A stretch of DNA of 64,000 bases from Dendrolimus kikuchii (lineage: Eukaryota; Arthropoda; Insecta; Lepidoptera; Lasiocampidae), in NCBI GenBank assembly GCA_019925095.2, contig JAHHIN020000030.1:806001-870000 (forward strand). Direction: 5' to 3'. The notes beneath the pieces are model-generated. The model did no database searches. It saw only the letters and a list, made by a program, of their open reading frames with translations, and was not told where the DNA came from. Below are positions 34,143-63,980 of this stretch, piece by piece (within the stretch, counting starts at the first letter, position 1; each line of letters opens with the position of its first letter). The position numbers and the translations under genes were made by a program.

Positions 34143-34603
34143 CTATCCGTGCAAGAATGGAGGAAGTACAATTTCCTGTATTGGGGCGGCCTGTCGTAAG
34201 AGGCGACGTAACAACCCATAGCCAGGTGGTAGGGTATTTGTCTGTTTGGATAGCTACTACCCCCTGGTCTAGAGCAGTGCTTTTCAATCTTTTTGAAGAC
34301 ACGACCCTTTTATAGGTTGAAAAATTTTGCCGACGCCCTTGGGTCATAGACACACAAAAAGTTAGTCATCTAAAACACTAGATTTATGTTTTTTCTCTAT
34401 TTTGTTACCCATATTATTATTAGGGCCTTATACTCTGCAAAAAGCTGCTTAACTAAGAAAGTACTTAAGTATGAGGTAGAAATTTAAATTGCCTTTTTCC
34501 TTTTGTCTCCGACCCCCCTAGGGGTCGCGACCCACAGATTGAAAATCACTGGTCTAGAGTATGCCGCCATAACAACCTTGAGTTGTGTTCCGGCCGAGAG
34601 CGG
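34143..34603 (+). mobile_element. SINE-like repeat split by a hAT MITE
   Basis: Forward copy, 34143-34274 and 34552-34603, interrupted at GTCTAGAG by the 277-bp hAT element. The 3' domain is missing after GTGTTCCGGC. Confidence 0.72.
34275..34551. mobile_element. hAT MITE inside a SINE-like copy
   Basis: Ends CAGTGCTTTTCAATCT and AGATTGAAAATCACTG are inverted repeats; GTCTAGAG is duplicated exactly at 34267-34274 and 34552-34559. The host SINE-like sequence resumes in register on the right, so the empty site can be reconstructed from other copies. Confidence 0.88.
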
Positions 34604-34734
34604 TAGCAAGCACATTGGGAGCACTCGATGTTTGTAACAGCAAGGAGAGTTTTTGGGCAGTAGAAATACGAAACGTTAAATATTTAAGCAGGGTTTCTCT
34701 CCTTTATTATTGTTCAGTCTTGTGATATGACTAC

Positions 34735-35245
34735 TCACACTGCCCAGAACGTAAGACCTCACAAATTTTTCGGGGTGAGCGTCTTCGCGGGAGCAACTTG
34801 CTCGAGGGAGATCCCTAGGGGGCTTAACTCGGCTAGACTGTTGCCATGAAAGGGGGATGAATCTAACGATGCCGACTTAATATAAAGCCCGAGGGGAAGG
34901 ATCCCGGCGGACCGGGATCGGCAGTTCGCGGCGGCCTACGCTATCTTACTGCCGTTTCGCAACGTGTTATGGCTGGGAGAGGAAAAACAGCGAAAGAAAC
35001 TTCCCAGCCACACGCCTAGTCTATCCTGTGGGGGGTCTATATCTCCTGGCGTCCTTCGCGGGGACGTGGAGGAATCGTCTGTGTCTATCTGTTGGTGTCT
35101 GCCAGCCTGCCGTCCTAACCGCGGGCGGGCTAATCCGGGACAGCCGTTTTGTAATAACGTCGACCCTGTACGTGAGGACGTTACACGGTCGTCGCGGCTA
35201 AGGAGAACCATCTCTGTATATGAAGAAGTGTCCATCGAAATTCGT
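34735..35245. repeat. GC-rich dispersed repeat, copy 2
   Basis: It repeats the segment at 6.4-6.9 kb from the GACCT(C/T)ACAA start, through ATATAAAGCCCGAGGGGAAG and the shared module, to CTGCCAGCCTGCCGTCCTAACC, and then extends a further 125 bp (GGGCGGGCTAATCCGGGAC and on). It stops near 35245, about 100 bp before a retroelement domain copy. Confidence 0.5.
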
Positions 35246-35354
35246 TAAATTAGGGTGGCGCCACTTTGGCATGAGGGTGAATTTTAAAGAAAGCGCCAAA
35301 AGTTAGTAGAGTAGTATTATAGTGTTTTAGTTTTATAAAATTAAATATTACAAT

Positions 35355-35945
35355 TATTGCTTGGGTTCTTGCATATGAGCACCACACACATGCGTCTGTG
35401 GAACAGAGATAATCGGCCCGGGATACCACGGTCTTTCTTGCCGCCGCAGTGCCGGCAGATGGTCACGTCACGCCGCCTTGAATGATGTCTTACGGAGGGC
35501 GCTTGCCACCGTTAACGTGTCGGCTTTATTGGAGCCGAACGGTATTGCACGTGACGATGGTAGGCGTCCCGACGGAATGACTCTTATTCCCTGGCAGCGT
35601 GGCAAGCTTTTGGTGTGTGATGCGACTTGCGTAGACACGTTGGCCGCATCCCATTTACAAAAACACGTCTAGATTAGCCGGTTCGGCGACGAAAACAGCT
35701 CGGTGAGAGTTATAAGTTTGTGCCGTTTGCTGTCGAGACGCTTGGACCGTGGGTTCCTGAGGCCATGAGCCTCTACCAAAATTTATCGAAACAACTCATT
35801 AACTCTTCAGGTGATCAGAGGGCTGGTGCCTACCTCGGCCATAGGATCAGTATGGCGATCCAGCGAGGAAACGTAGCCAGCCTTCTGGGCACCTTACCCA
35901 GACGGTAACCAGTAGACAGTGATCTGGGCTCAGTATTCTACTTAT
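35355..35945 (+). pseudogene. Retroelement C-terminal domain, broken copy
   Basis: Same family and subtype as 45.3-46.2 kb: [40 protein letters not shown], then stops and a frameshift, then FAVETLGPWVPEAMSLYQN and ISMAIQRGNVASLLGTLP. Close nucleotide identity to the 45 kb copy suggests recent duplication or insertion. Confidence 0.6.
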
Positions 35946-36582
35946 AGTCTTAAGGGACTATGAGTAGAATACAATACAAATAAGTTAAGTTTTCTTGCAT
36001 TGTATTCGATTATATGTAGTAGTAGTAGTACTTATTACTTCCATGGTACTACGTAAATAGTTGACGTTTTATAATAGTGTACTTTCACCAACTACTCTAG
36101 TCGCCAAAGATATTAATTCTTTTAACTCGGCATACTTCAATTCGTCTACAACAGCTCCATTCATACCATACCCTTTATCTACATCAGCGCCATTATGGAC
36201 ACTTTTTCATCAATTTTTTATATGAGATGATTCTCCTTACCTCTACCCTCCATAGTCGAGGCTAAAAAAAAGCAATTACATCATAGTGTTGCCAGGATTA
36301 CAAAAATAATTATAACAATTACTTACTGATGCACTAAATTATCTAGACGATTAATTTAGTGGGCTTATAAAATTAACTTAAAGGTAGAAAATGGTAATGG
36401 TCATTGGTAATTTAATCATAATTGGAAGCTTACTCACTTGCACTGGTTTATTATACTGAACTATGAAATCAATGGAGAAATCCTGAACAATAGTAGTATG
36501 TTTAATTAGGAGACAGCTCCAATCTACTTTTGCACGGATTGAACTATGAAACTAAATATGGCGCCATCTACGACAATTACTT

Positions 36583-36692
36583 ATTGACACTTGACATCTT
36601 TGTCTTCCGTAATCAGGGCTCATGAAAAGTGGCCGAAACGTCAAAATAAAACTAAATTCTACGCTTAAATCGATTGAAAAGTAGTTATAATA
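36583..36692. repeat. PLE terminal repeat, fragment
   Basis: Contains TTGACACTTGACATCTTTG, a mutated GTAATCAGGGCTCATG, GTGGCCGAAACGTC and a diverged outer end. A partial copy. Confidence 0.55.
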
Positions 36693-36711
36693 GTCGTTTT
36701 TATGTTAAAAA

Positions 36712-37025
36712 TCTTATCCGTGGAGGAACGGAGAAAGAATTCAATTTCCTGCGGACGGGCGGCTTGTCGTAAGAGGCGACTAAACAACCCACAGCCAGGT
36801 GGTAGGGCATTTGCCCGACTGGATGGCTACCACCACTGGTCTAAAGTATGTCGCCATAAGAACCTTGAGTTGTGTTCCGACATTAGTGACCAGGTTCCAG
36901 TTTCCCTTAGGAGAGCAGCAGCGCAATTGTAGCAACTTTGCTGTTGCAAATGTCCATAGGCGATGGTAACCCCTTTCCATCAAGTGGGCCTCTGCCTGTC
37001 TGCTGATCTCCTGCAATAATAAAAA
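36712..37025 (+). mobile_element. SINE-like repeat, near full length
   Basis: Forward copy from ATCCGTGGAGGAACGGAGAA to CTGCTGATCTCCTGCAATAA, with an A-rich tail. Confidence 0.72.
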
Positions 37026-37173
37026 TATAATAAAATAAAAATTAAGAATAATAGCTAGTTTATAACATTAGGATGATAATATCAAGGTAAGTATTCTAGG
37101 TACAGCAGCAATATTTAAATATTTTAAAGGAAAACATGACACTTTGACTCTAACACAGTACACAGCATGAAAC

Positions 37174-38155
37174 TAGTCCTGTGTCGATCGCGATTGACAG
37201 AATATTTTTGACCCGATCGCGACCCACACGCGTGTGATCGAGTCGTCGGTCTCTGAAAGATTCGGTCTTCAATAGATTCGATCACCAGGTGACATCACAA
37301 ACGAAATTGGACTTTATTTGTGGAGAATTACCGTAGATTGTTGCTTATTTAATGGATTATTTCGTGCATTCAATTACGCAATGACGTAACTATTAAAATA
37401 TCTTCTATCTCTTTCGTTTAAGTACATACATACAATCCTATTCACGCAGTGCACTCTTTCTATCTTGTTGTTTGTTGTGCGTTATGATTGTATCCAAAAT
37501 AAACCGGATTGCGCGGGATCTTTCGGGTCGCACGCGACTTGTCAATCGCGGGAGCGGATTTTCATTTTGAGAATGAATCAATCAGTTGCATCGGTGACTC
37601 TGACTACTGACCTGCGACAGCGTTTCGGTATATTCCCGGTACCTAGTATATTGTTTGCGTGTGTTAGTACTTTTAATAAAATATTTTAAGTGACGGCTGT
37701 GTTATATTATAGGTATGCCAAAATAACACCGAAACTGCACCTGACTAAGTATATTTCCGAACCGAATGTAGCCACGTGATGTCACGGGTGTTCCACGAAT
37801 ATCGTTGCGTTTTGGAAATATTGCACGAAGAATTTTAAGCAGCCACTTTTTGATAATAAAATTTTACTATTAAATGATAATAAATCTTAAAAATAATTGT
37901 ATAGTTATGTTTTTATAGCAATAAAGATTACGAAAAAAATTCTGTCCTTTTTGGAGTCTTACGCATAGTCCCTATTGCGTCCCTATTCTCGTTCTAACGT
38001 GAGAACGAGATCGATCGCGCAATCCTTCGGTCATTTATATTATATAGATACACACGAACTGTGACCGAAATGATTGAATCTTTTTAACCCGATCACTATA
38101 CGAATGGGTCACGATCGACCCGGGTCATGAAAAATGATTGACCGACACAGGTCTA
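37174..38155. mobile_element. Non-autonomous hAT-like element ending at the unknown gene's stop codon
   Basis: Imperfect terminal inverted repeats (TAGTCCTGTGTCG at the left, TAGACCTGTGTCGG on the other strand at the right, about 70 bp related) and a perfect 8-bp duplication CATGAAAC at 37166-37173 and 38156-38163. The 982-bp interior has no transposase. The stop codon of the minus-strand gene is at 38168-38170. Confidence 0.75.
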
Positions 38156-38167
38156 CATGAAACCAAA

Positions 38168-56728
<18,561 letters not shown>

Positions 56729-56762
56729 CTGTTGAAAGAGCTCAATTGAATGCAGAATAAAG

Positions 56763-56898
56763 GCCACAGTCTCCCTTAAGAGAGCAGCAGCGCATTTGTA
56801 CCACCTTTGGTGTTGCAAATGTCCATAGGCGATGGTAACCGCTTTCCATCAGGTGTGCCGTCTGCCTATCTGCTGGACTCATGCAAAAAAAAACCCTT
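56763..56898 (+). mobile_element. SINE-like repeat, 3' half
   Basis: Forward copy, ACAGTCTCCCTTAAGAGAGC to CTGGACTCATGCAAAAAAAA. It lies about 35 bp upstream of the acceptor of the first exon seen of the unknown gene, close enough to affect splicing. Confidence 0.68.
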
Positions 56899-57377
56899 GG
56901 TAAAGGCCGATTAGTGAGTTTCAAACATCAAGCAGTCGATCATCTCTCTAAAAATGTAGCTCGAGCCCAGCAGTGGGAAGTCTATGGTGGAAACTGGGGT
57001 CACTTTTTCATAACATTAAACATTTAAAACCAACTTACCAAAAATTTCATGAAAATTTTACATAGATAAGCTTCAGAAATATCTTTCAATTATTTATACA
57101 AGTTATATGAAAAGTATGTAGCGGATGGAATGATGGAAAGCGGACTTTAGGGTCCAGAAGGCGAAGTCTCGCAATGGTGATTTAACACTGATAATAATAT
57201 ATTTAATACGCACAAAGCTTGTCTGTTTGTCTGTGTGTTATGAGCGGTGGCCTGTGAGACACTGGGCCTATTTTGAGGGTAGCTTATATGCCACGCATGA
57301 ATGGGTTATGTCGCGGACATATTAGACAGCGAGAAGCGATTTATTACAATTCTTTATTTAGCGATTTTTTATTAGTG

Positions 57378-57645
57378 CGGGATTTGTCGTAAGAGGCGAC
57401 AAAACAACCCACAGCCAGGTGGTAGGGTATTTGCCCGACTGGATGGCGACCACCCCTGATCTAGAACATAACAACCTTGTGTTGTGTTCGGGCATTAGTG
57501 ACTAGGTTCCAGTCTCCCTTAAGAGGGCAGCAGCGCATTTGTAGCACCTTTGGTGTTGCAAATGTCCATAGACAATGGTAACCGCTTTCCATCCAGTGAG
57601 CCGTCTGCCTGTCTGCGGAACTCCTGCAATAAAAACAATAAAAAA
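57378..57645 (+). mobile_element. SINE-like repeat, near full length
   Basis: Forward copy, TGTCGTAAGAGGCGACAAAA to GCGGAACTCCTGCAATAAAA, with a small deletion in the middle. Confidence 0.7.
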
Positions 57646-58287
57646 AATATACAGCAGATCACATAGAAGATTTGGAGAACTAGCGATGAGCAGTACACGT
57701 GTGAGCCGTACATTTGATCCGTACAAAATACTTTTGTACTGATACGGCTAAAAATTTGAAATGTACTACTTAAAAAAATTTGTTGCGCTACTACTCAAAA
57801 GTAAGAGGAAGGACGGAACGAGGCCTATGATACAACAGTACAATAACGCCTTTACGGATATTCACATGACAAAGAGGGACAGCATGACAATGTTGTAACA
57901 ATGTACGACTGTTAGTAAAATGAGGTGACCGAGGCCGACCATATCCGATTCTTAATGAACATTTCCGAACTAGTTTTGAGCGAGACAAATGAGGGAATGA
58001 CGCTCACCGCCTCACCGACCTCATCGATTTAAATGCACTGCCGCGATACAAACCATACAAATTTTCTCGCCTCATTTGAAGTGGTACATTGTTCTGGTTC
58101 AGTACAAAATGTCATGTTACACTTACAAACTCATTTAAAATCATGTCCTGCCCAATACCATGGAGAACTGATCAATGTAACTTTCAAACACTACCTGATA
58201 CACAGCGGGGTTTACAGTATTTATACATTGTGAACTAGGTAATACATATTACTTACTTATATATTTTTTCTACGTACCAGGAATGGT
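57646..58287. other. Unassigned stretch
   Basis: Contains GTACAAAATACTTTTGTACT-type inverted words near 57720 but no clear element or exon. It lies upstream of the unknown minus-strand gene and might hold its promoter; no motif proves this. Confidence 0.4.
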
Positions 58288-58595
58288 TTGCGAATTCAAT
58301 TATTGCACAGCGCCATATATTGGTTTGTATGTGTTCCACTACATAGTTATCCGTTCCTACATCAGACAAACGAATAAAAGCATAGATGGAGCTCAAGGGA
58401 CCAGAAGCGTCAAATAAAGTGAAGCATTTCTTAAAACTTGTGCGTAAGCTAATGTACTATACGCGTGGTTTGCATCTGTGTAGTTAATAGTAATATATCC
58501 ATTGTAAACTATTTCATCATTATTTTACCGTATATTACTGTTGTGGAAGACTATCAAGCCAATAGATGGCGCTGTGCAATAATTGAAGTCGCAAA
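58288..58595. mobile_element. MITE with about 35-bp inverted ends
   Basis: TTTGCGAATTCAATTATTGC, then ACAGCGCCATATATTGG, at the left; the complement at 58555-58595 differs at few positions. About 305 bp, non-coding. Confidence 0.55.
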
Positions 58596-58629
58596 TAATT
58601 CCCAACATGTACAAAGAATATAATACAAA

Positions 58630-59195
58630 TTTCCAACAGTAGTAGTCGGGTTTACTCCGGCATAGCCGTCATGACGTAGGCGAGTGTGGTCTTCGCCCAT
58701 GCCAGCTATTCCAACATCTGGAAACTTCAAAAAGTTCAGAACAGATTTATGCGCACTGCAGTCGACACTCCTCTTTATATGCGGAACATGAATCTGTATC
58801 GCAACCTGGAGCTACCCTCCAATTTCTTGGACTTAGCCCCCTATCACCAGAACCCTCTGGTGAAGAAAATGGTCAATTATAGACCCACACCGAACGCTCC
58901 CACGAGCAAACGTCGTCCTCGCAATGTCGTCATTGACAAGCCAGACGAAATCACTCAACTCCTCACGATAATGAACCCGCCGAGTCTCAGAACATCAGCG
59001 TGGCATAACAGACGCCGACTGAACAGACGTCGGAGAGCCCCTCACACAACGTTAAACCCACCAATTACACCGACTCATTATAGACACAAAGTAGCCACCC
59101 AAGGCTAGCTTAGGCGTGTTACTAGAGAGTTTCTTCCGCCGCTTCTTCTCTACCAGCTATAAGACGTTGCGAAGCGGAAGTACAGGTATACTAAA
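58630..59195 (+). mobile_element. Jockey-clade LINE 3' end with C-terminal RT remnant
   Basis: The plus-strand frame 58686-59108 reads ASYSNIWKLQKVQNRFMRTA, then MNLYRNLELPS and HQNPLVKKMVNYRPTP, then RRPRNVVIDKPDE. This is the typical C-terminal end of Jockey-family ORF2 (W-x-LQ-x-x-QNR...R...NP). The body of the RT is absent, so this is a 5'-truncated copy. The tail at 59125-59190 carries the shared module that pairs CCGCTTC with GAAGCGG. Confidence 0.7.
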
Positions 59196-59403
59196 ATCGG
59201 CTTCGCCGGTGGAGTCGTTGGCTCGTCCACATTTGTATCACTTCAGACTATTGGCTTAGCTCATTTTACGGCTTACTCAGATAGAGTCATGTCGAGCCGA
59301 GGTCGGACCTCACAGGAGGTGCCTCCTCGAGCGTGCTGCTCCCGGGCTGAACGCCTCCGCTCCCACGGAGTCAGGCGGACGGTCCACTTAATGGAAAGCG
59401 GTT
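59195..59403 (-). mobile_element. 3' UTR of the CR1-like LINE
   Basis: Immediately after the stop, about 60 bp (CGGTAACCGCTTTCCATTAA and on to GCCTG) matches the 3' end of the dispersed SINE-like family in this window. Beyond that the sequence is GC-rich and unique here. The exact 3' end is not defined. Confidence 0.5.
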
Positions 59404-62300
59404 ACCGTCGCCTATGGACGTTTGCAACACCAGGGGCGTTGCCAACGCGTTGCCGGCCTCTAAGAAATTTTATAACGCCCTTCTTAAATGACCCCATGTC
59501 GTAGCGCAGAGGGAAAACTTCGGCGGGGAGTTCTCTCCAGATCATTGTTGTACGCGGAATAAACGTTCTAGAGAACCGTTGCGTAGTTGAGCGTGGGAGC
59601 TCCAGGAAATGGGGGTGAACACCCCGCCGATGGCGAGCGGTGCGGTTGTAAAAATGGGGCGTTGGCACCAAATCAAACAGTTCCTCGGAACACTCTCCGT
59701 TGTACAGGCGGTAGAATACGCAGAGGGACGCAAAGTCTCTCCGAAGGCTAAGCGATTCTAAACCGCCTGTTAGTATGGGATCGTCGACTATACGAACGGC
59801 GCGACGCTGAATGGAGTCGAGAGGGTCAGTCTGGTAAGCTGGTGCTCCAGCCCATAAGTGCGAGCAGTATTCCATATGCGGCCTAACTTGTGCTTTGTAA
59901 AGCACAAGTCTTTGCCGCGGGGTGAAATACTGCTTAGACCGGTTTAGCACACCAAGCTTTTTTGAGGCAAGTTTAGCCTTGCCTTCCAGATGACCCCGAA
60001 ACTGCACGTCGTTCGTTATATCAACGCCTAGAATCCCGATACTGTTGGAGATGGTAAGGGGTGTTCCTTGAAACTGTGGCGCAGGGACAAATGGGGTCTT
60101 TTTTGCAGAGAATGCGCAGACCTGTGTCTTCGTGGGGTTAAATTGGACAAGATTTTGTCGTCCCCATTCGGAGACTCGCTCCAGGGAGTTCTCCACTTCA
60201 GACACAAGTCTGACCCGACTTTCTTCCACTAGCGACTGAGGGGCATTAGCCCGGCTGGTATATCTAGCGTCACCTGTACTGTCATCCGCATAGCAATGAA
60301 TGTTCTCTATAGATAACAGATCATTGATATGCAGGATGAACAGTGTAGGTGACAGCACACAGCCTTGAGGCACACCAGCATTGATAGGCTTGGTGGTAGA
60401 ACAGCAACCGTCGACGGCGACCTTGATGCTGCGTCCACCAAGAAAGCTGGATAGCCACTTGCAAAGCCCCTCAGGTATCCCGTACGATGGCAGCTTCGTA
60501 AGAAGTGCCCTATGCCAGACCCGGTCAAAGGCCTTAGTAATGTCAAGACTGACTGCCAAGGCTTCTCCCTTGCTCTCAACGGCTTCTGCCCAACGGTGGG
60601 TTAAGTATACCAACAGATCCCCAGCGGAACGACCATGACGGAAGCCATATTGCCGGTCGTTGAGTAGCTGGGAATCTTCGAGGTAACCCAGAAGTTGTCC
60701 GTTGATAATCCGCTCCATCACCTTTGAGAATAAGGAAGTAATCGCTATGGGCCGGTAGTTGGACGGGTCAGTTCTATCACCTTTTTTTGGGATAGGATGC
60801 ACAAGAGCAACCTTCCACGAAGACGGGACACAGCTAGTAGTGTAAGAAAGTGTAAAAAGACGGGCCAGGACTGGAGAAAGCTCTGGAGCGCATGTCCTAA
60901 GCACAATAGCAGGTATACCGTCAGGCCCGGACGACTTCTTGACGTCGAGGCAGCTAAGAGCTCTACGAACCGCTTTTTGGGTAAAGCGAATCTCTTTCAT
61001 AGAGCTCCCACACCGCGATACAGTAGGCGGGGTTGCTCCCCCGTCGTCAAGTGTCGAATTGGCCGCAAAGATGTTGCCCAGAAGTTCGGCTTTATCTGTT
61101 GCGGTATGAGCCTGTTGGTCGTCCGCTGTGCGCAATGATGGAAAGGACGGCCGACAGAAATTGCCCTCGACAGCTTTGGCGAGCGACCAAAATGCTCGCG
61201 TTCCAGAAGGATAGCGAGCAAGCCGTTCGCCTATTCTGCCGATATGCTCAAACTTTGCTCTTGCCAGCCGCTTTTTGAGGGACCAGGTGGCGGCATTGTA
61301 TTTCTTTTTTAGATCGGATGTTTTCGGATCCTGACATTGCTTAGCTGCCTTCCAGGTCCGATAAGCTGCCTGCTTTTGCCTAACAGCCTCAGCACACAGC
61401 TTATCGAACCATGGCTGGCTTGAGCCCCCGATTGGAATTACAGAGCTAGGAATGTAACATTCCATACCCTGTAACACCACTTCGGCGACTAAGTCTGCAC
61501 AAGTGTCAGGATCATCCGTGGAGAAACAAAGCCGCCTCCATGGGTAGGATGCGTAGAACTCGCGCAATCCATCCCAATCTGCTGACCGATATCGCCACAC
61601 CTTTCTTTTCCCATTGGGATTAGCCCGTTGGGGAAAAAGAATGGGCACTTCAGAGGATACCAAACAGTGGTCAGAAGAACCCAGAGGAGCTCTGACCAAG
61701 ATTTGATAGTTCTCTGGGTGTGTGGTCAGCAGAAGGTCCAACAAAGAGGGCTCGTGGTCCACTCGGTCCGGTATACGGGTAAATCCCGTGACCAATTGAG
61801 TGAAACCATAGGCGAGAGCAAAGTCGCGGGCAGTAGTACCTGGCAGATCAGTCCTCGGAGAACCCAACCATTCGGTATGGTGGGCGTTAAAGTCTCCAAG
61901 GATGATTATTTCTGCGGAAGGATACTGCCCGAAAACTCTGTCGGTCGCGTCTTGGACATGCCCGAAGAAATGAGCTATCTCAGTCCTGTCGCATTCTCTG
62001 CTGTGGGACCTATATAGGCACGAGTAAATTCGGGTGGAACCACCGAAATCGACCCGTACCCACAAGGTGGATAGGTCCCTGTTTTCAAGGCCGTGGAGAC
62101 GGCGACAACAAATATCCTCACGAACAAACAAACAAACCCCGGCTTTTGGAAGGAATTTGTGTTCCAGACTGTAGCCGGGGTAGTTTAGATATGACGTGTC
62201 CGCAGGGGAGGAAATTTGCGTCTCCGTCAGAAACAATAAGGCCGGCTTCGTCGTCTCGAGATGTTGATGGACGGCGTTAAGATAGGCCGGCGTCTTGGAC
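59404..62300 (-). CDS. CR1-like (Jockey superfamily) LINE endonuclease/reverse transcriptase, intact ORF
   Basis: The minus-strand frame is open for about 960 LINE codons (1016 with flanking sequence up to 62452). The LINE part starts near AYLNAVHQHLETTKPALLF. An APE endonuclease follows (LTETQIS, ILGDFNAHHTEW, GSSDHCLV), then the RT (SSGPDGIPAIVL, NYRPIAITSLFSK, GFRHGRSAGDLL, LDITKAFDRVWH, GVPQGCVLSP, CYADDST) and the conserved C-terminus ending GNAPGVANVHRRR. All RT catalytic aspartates are present. The 5' end is truncated: no ORF1 is seen, and the upstream 50 codons belong to flanking repeat DNA. It encodes target-primed reverse transcription machinery and looks young. Confidence 0.88.
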
Positions 62301-62339
62301 AAGCTTAGCGGGTATACTGTCCGTTCCCCACTATAGTGT

Positions 62340-62640
62340 AGTCCACTATAGTGGTTCGGGCATGTGGAAAGAATGCATGATGAAAGAATGACTAAACAGA
62401 TATACAATGCAAAAGTGGATGGATACAGAAGTCGTGGAAGGCCACGACACACCTTCCATGATCAAATAGATCGTGTACTAGCAGAAGGTGATGTCAGGAG
62501 CCTTAAGAACAGACGAGCGTGCATGACAAGAGTTATGAATGTCAAAGAAGCAAGTGAAGTGTGTAAGAATAATCCTAAATGGCGCTCTGTTGTTCGTGCC
62601 TACCCCGTAAGGGAACTAGCGTGAAGTTATGTATGTATGT
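62340..62640 (+). mobile_element. RTE-type LINE 3' fragment
   Basis: The plus-strand frame 62364-62624 encodes SRGRPRHTFHDQIDRVLAEG, then RSLKNRRACMTRVMNVKEAS and WRSVVRAYPVRELA before a stop, followed by a short TATG-repeat tail. The RGRPR---DQID and RR-CM motifs with a microsatellite tail fit RTE-like LINE ends. ACTATAGTG flanks it on both sides (62330-62339 and 62640-62649), a plausible target duplication. It sits next to the truncated 5' end of the CR1-like LINE. Confidence 0.6.
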
Positions 62641-62699
62641 ACTATAGTGGGAGGCCCGAGCCCAGCAGTGGGACATTTATGGGCTGTTATTACTACTAT

Positions 62700-63600
62700 T
62701 ATTCTTTATTACTATTACTTCAGTGTATGCCAGTTTTTGTCGTGTGTTAATAAATCGCTTCCGCTTGTGTAATGAAGTCGCGGCCTTGATTAAGCGTTGT
62801 GGGTAACGGGGCGAGTGATCACCGGTGCATACACACAACCCGGTCAAGTGAGAAAGTAAAAATAAGCGATATCATCATGCATGTTAAGATTAAAGGGTAG
62901 TCAGAGGTCTCTTATAACGCAAACTATACATATATTTTAGGGTTTATACTATATACTAGTGATCACTCGTGCTCGAAATTCGACCATAATAATTAATGTC
63001 AAAAACTATCTTATACTCTTATACTAATATACAAAGCTGAAGAGTTTGTTTGTTTGAACGCGCTAGGGAAAGAAAGCAAAAGGTACCGGTCTATTGGGAT
63101 GAACTGCTAGTACTTACACACTATAATCACAGATTTCGCCAAGGCTACACTGTTAATTTGACTTTAACAATTAACAAATGAGTATAGCATATGTAATGCG
63201 TGTCTGTCAAATACATGGTAGTCTGTGTAATGTTTTTTTTTATTGATTTAATGTATTTTTTATGGATAATTAAAAAAAAAATTAGCATTTGTCGCTTTTT
63301 ATCTATATAAACTATAAGTGTGCGAAATTTCATACTCCTCCGTCCGCGCAATTTTCGTAAATATGGGTACCAAGTGTTTGCTTCACGTATTCATATATAG
63401 ATTATTTATAAACTATCGAAGTCTCTTAGAGAGTTACCATGTACAGTCGCGGTATGAAAAGGTTCGCCAGCTTTCAAATTGATTAATTAAACGTTCTTCA
63501 AACACATGTTACCTTTTCTAAGTCACAGAATAGACTATTCCACATTTTTTTTTTTTTTTTTTTAAAAAGGATATGCCGCGTGTAACCGCGTGTTGATGGA
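62700..63600. other. Unassigned AT-rich stretch with a Helitron fragment
   Basis: A 5' fragment of a family A Helitron lies at 63010-63066 (ATACTAATATACAAAGCTGA to GAACGCGCTAGG). The rest shows no gene. Confidence 0.45.
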
Positions 63601-63620
63601 AAATCGTTATATTTTCGATA

Positions 63621-63980
63621 AGTATCTGTATCGCATTGTGGGCTGCTTGCCTTCCCCGGACTGCCGTCAGTGCGGCGCGCCCGACACGGCGCTACACACG
63701 CTAGTCGAGTGCGCCGCATGGGCACCGCAGCGTTTCGAACTTGAGACGCACGTAGGTCCGGTCGATTCGCTCTGCGACCTGGTCAAGGCCATGCTGCAGA
63801 GCGGCGACAATTGGGGGGCTGCGGTTACTTTTTGTGAGACAGTAATGTCACTCAAGGAGGCCGCAGAACGCGATAGGGAGAGAAGTCCTGCAGCGCGTGC
63901 TAATGCGTCTACTCGAGGTCGCCGGCCTTCAGCTGGCATCCGGAGAGGCAGGTATGCCTCAAAAAAAAAAAAAGAAAAAA
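63621..63980 (+). mobile_element. 5'-truncated R1-type LINE copy with 20-bp target duplication
   Basis: The plus-strand frame reads YLYRIVGCLPSPDCRQCG, then APDTALHTLVECAAWAPQRF and a charged tail ERDRERSPAARA, matching the C-terminal zinc motif (CX2CX7HX4C) of R1-clade ORF2. It ends in an A-rich tail at 63961-63980. The 20 bp before it (63601-63620) and after it (63981-64000) are identical except for one base, as expected of a target site duplication. The second copy ends exactly at the window edge, so the duplication may be longer. Confidence 0.85.
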
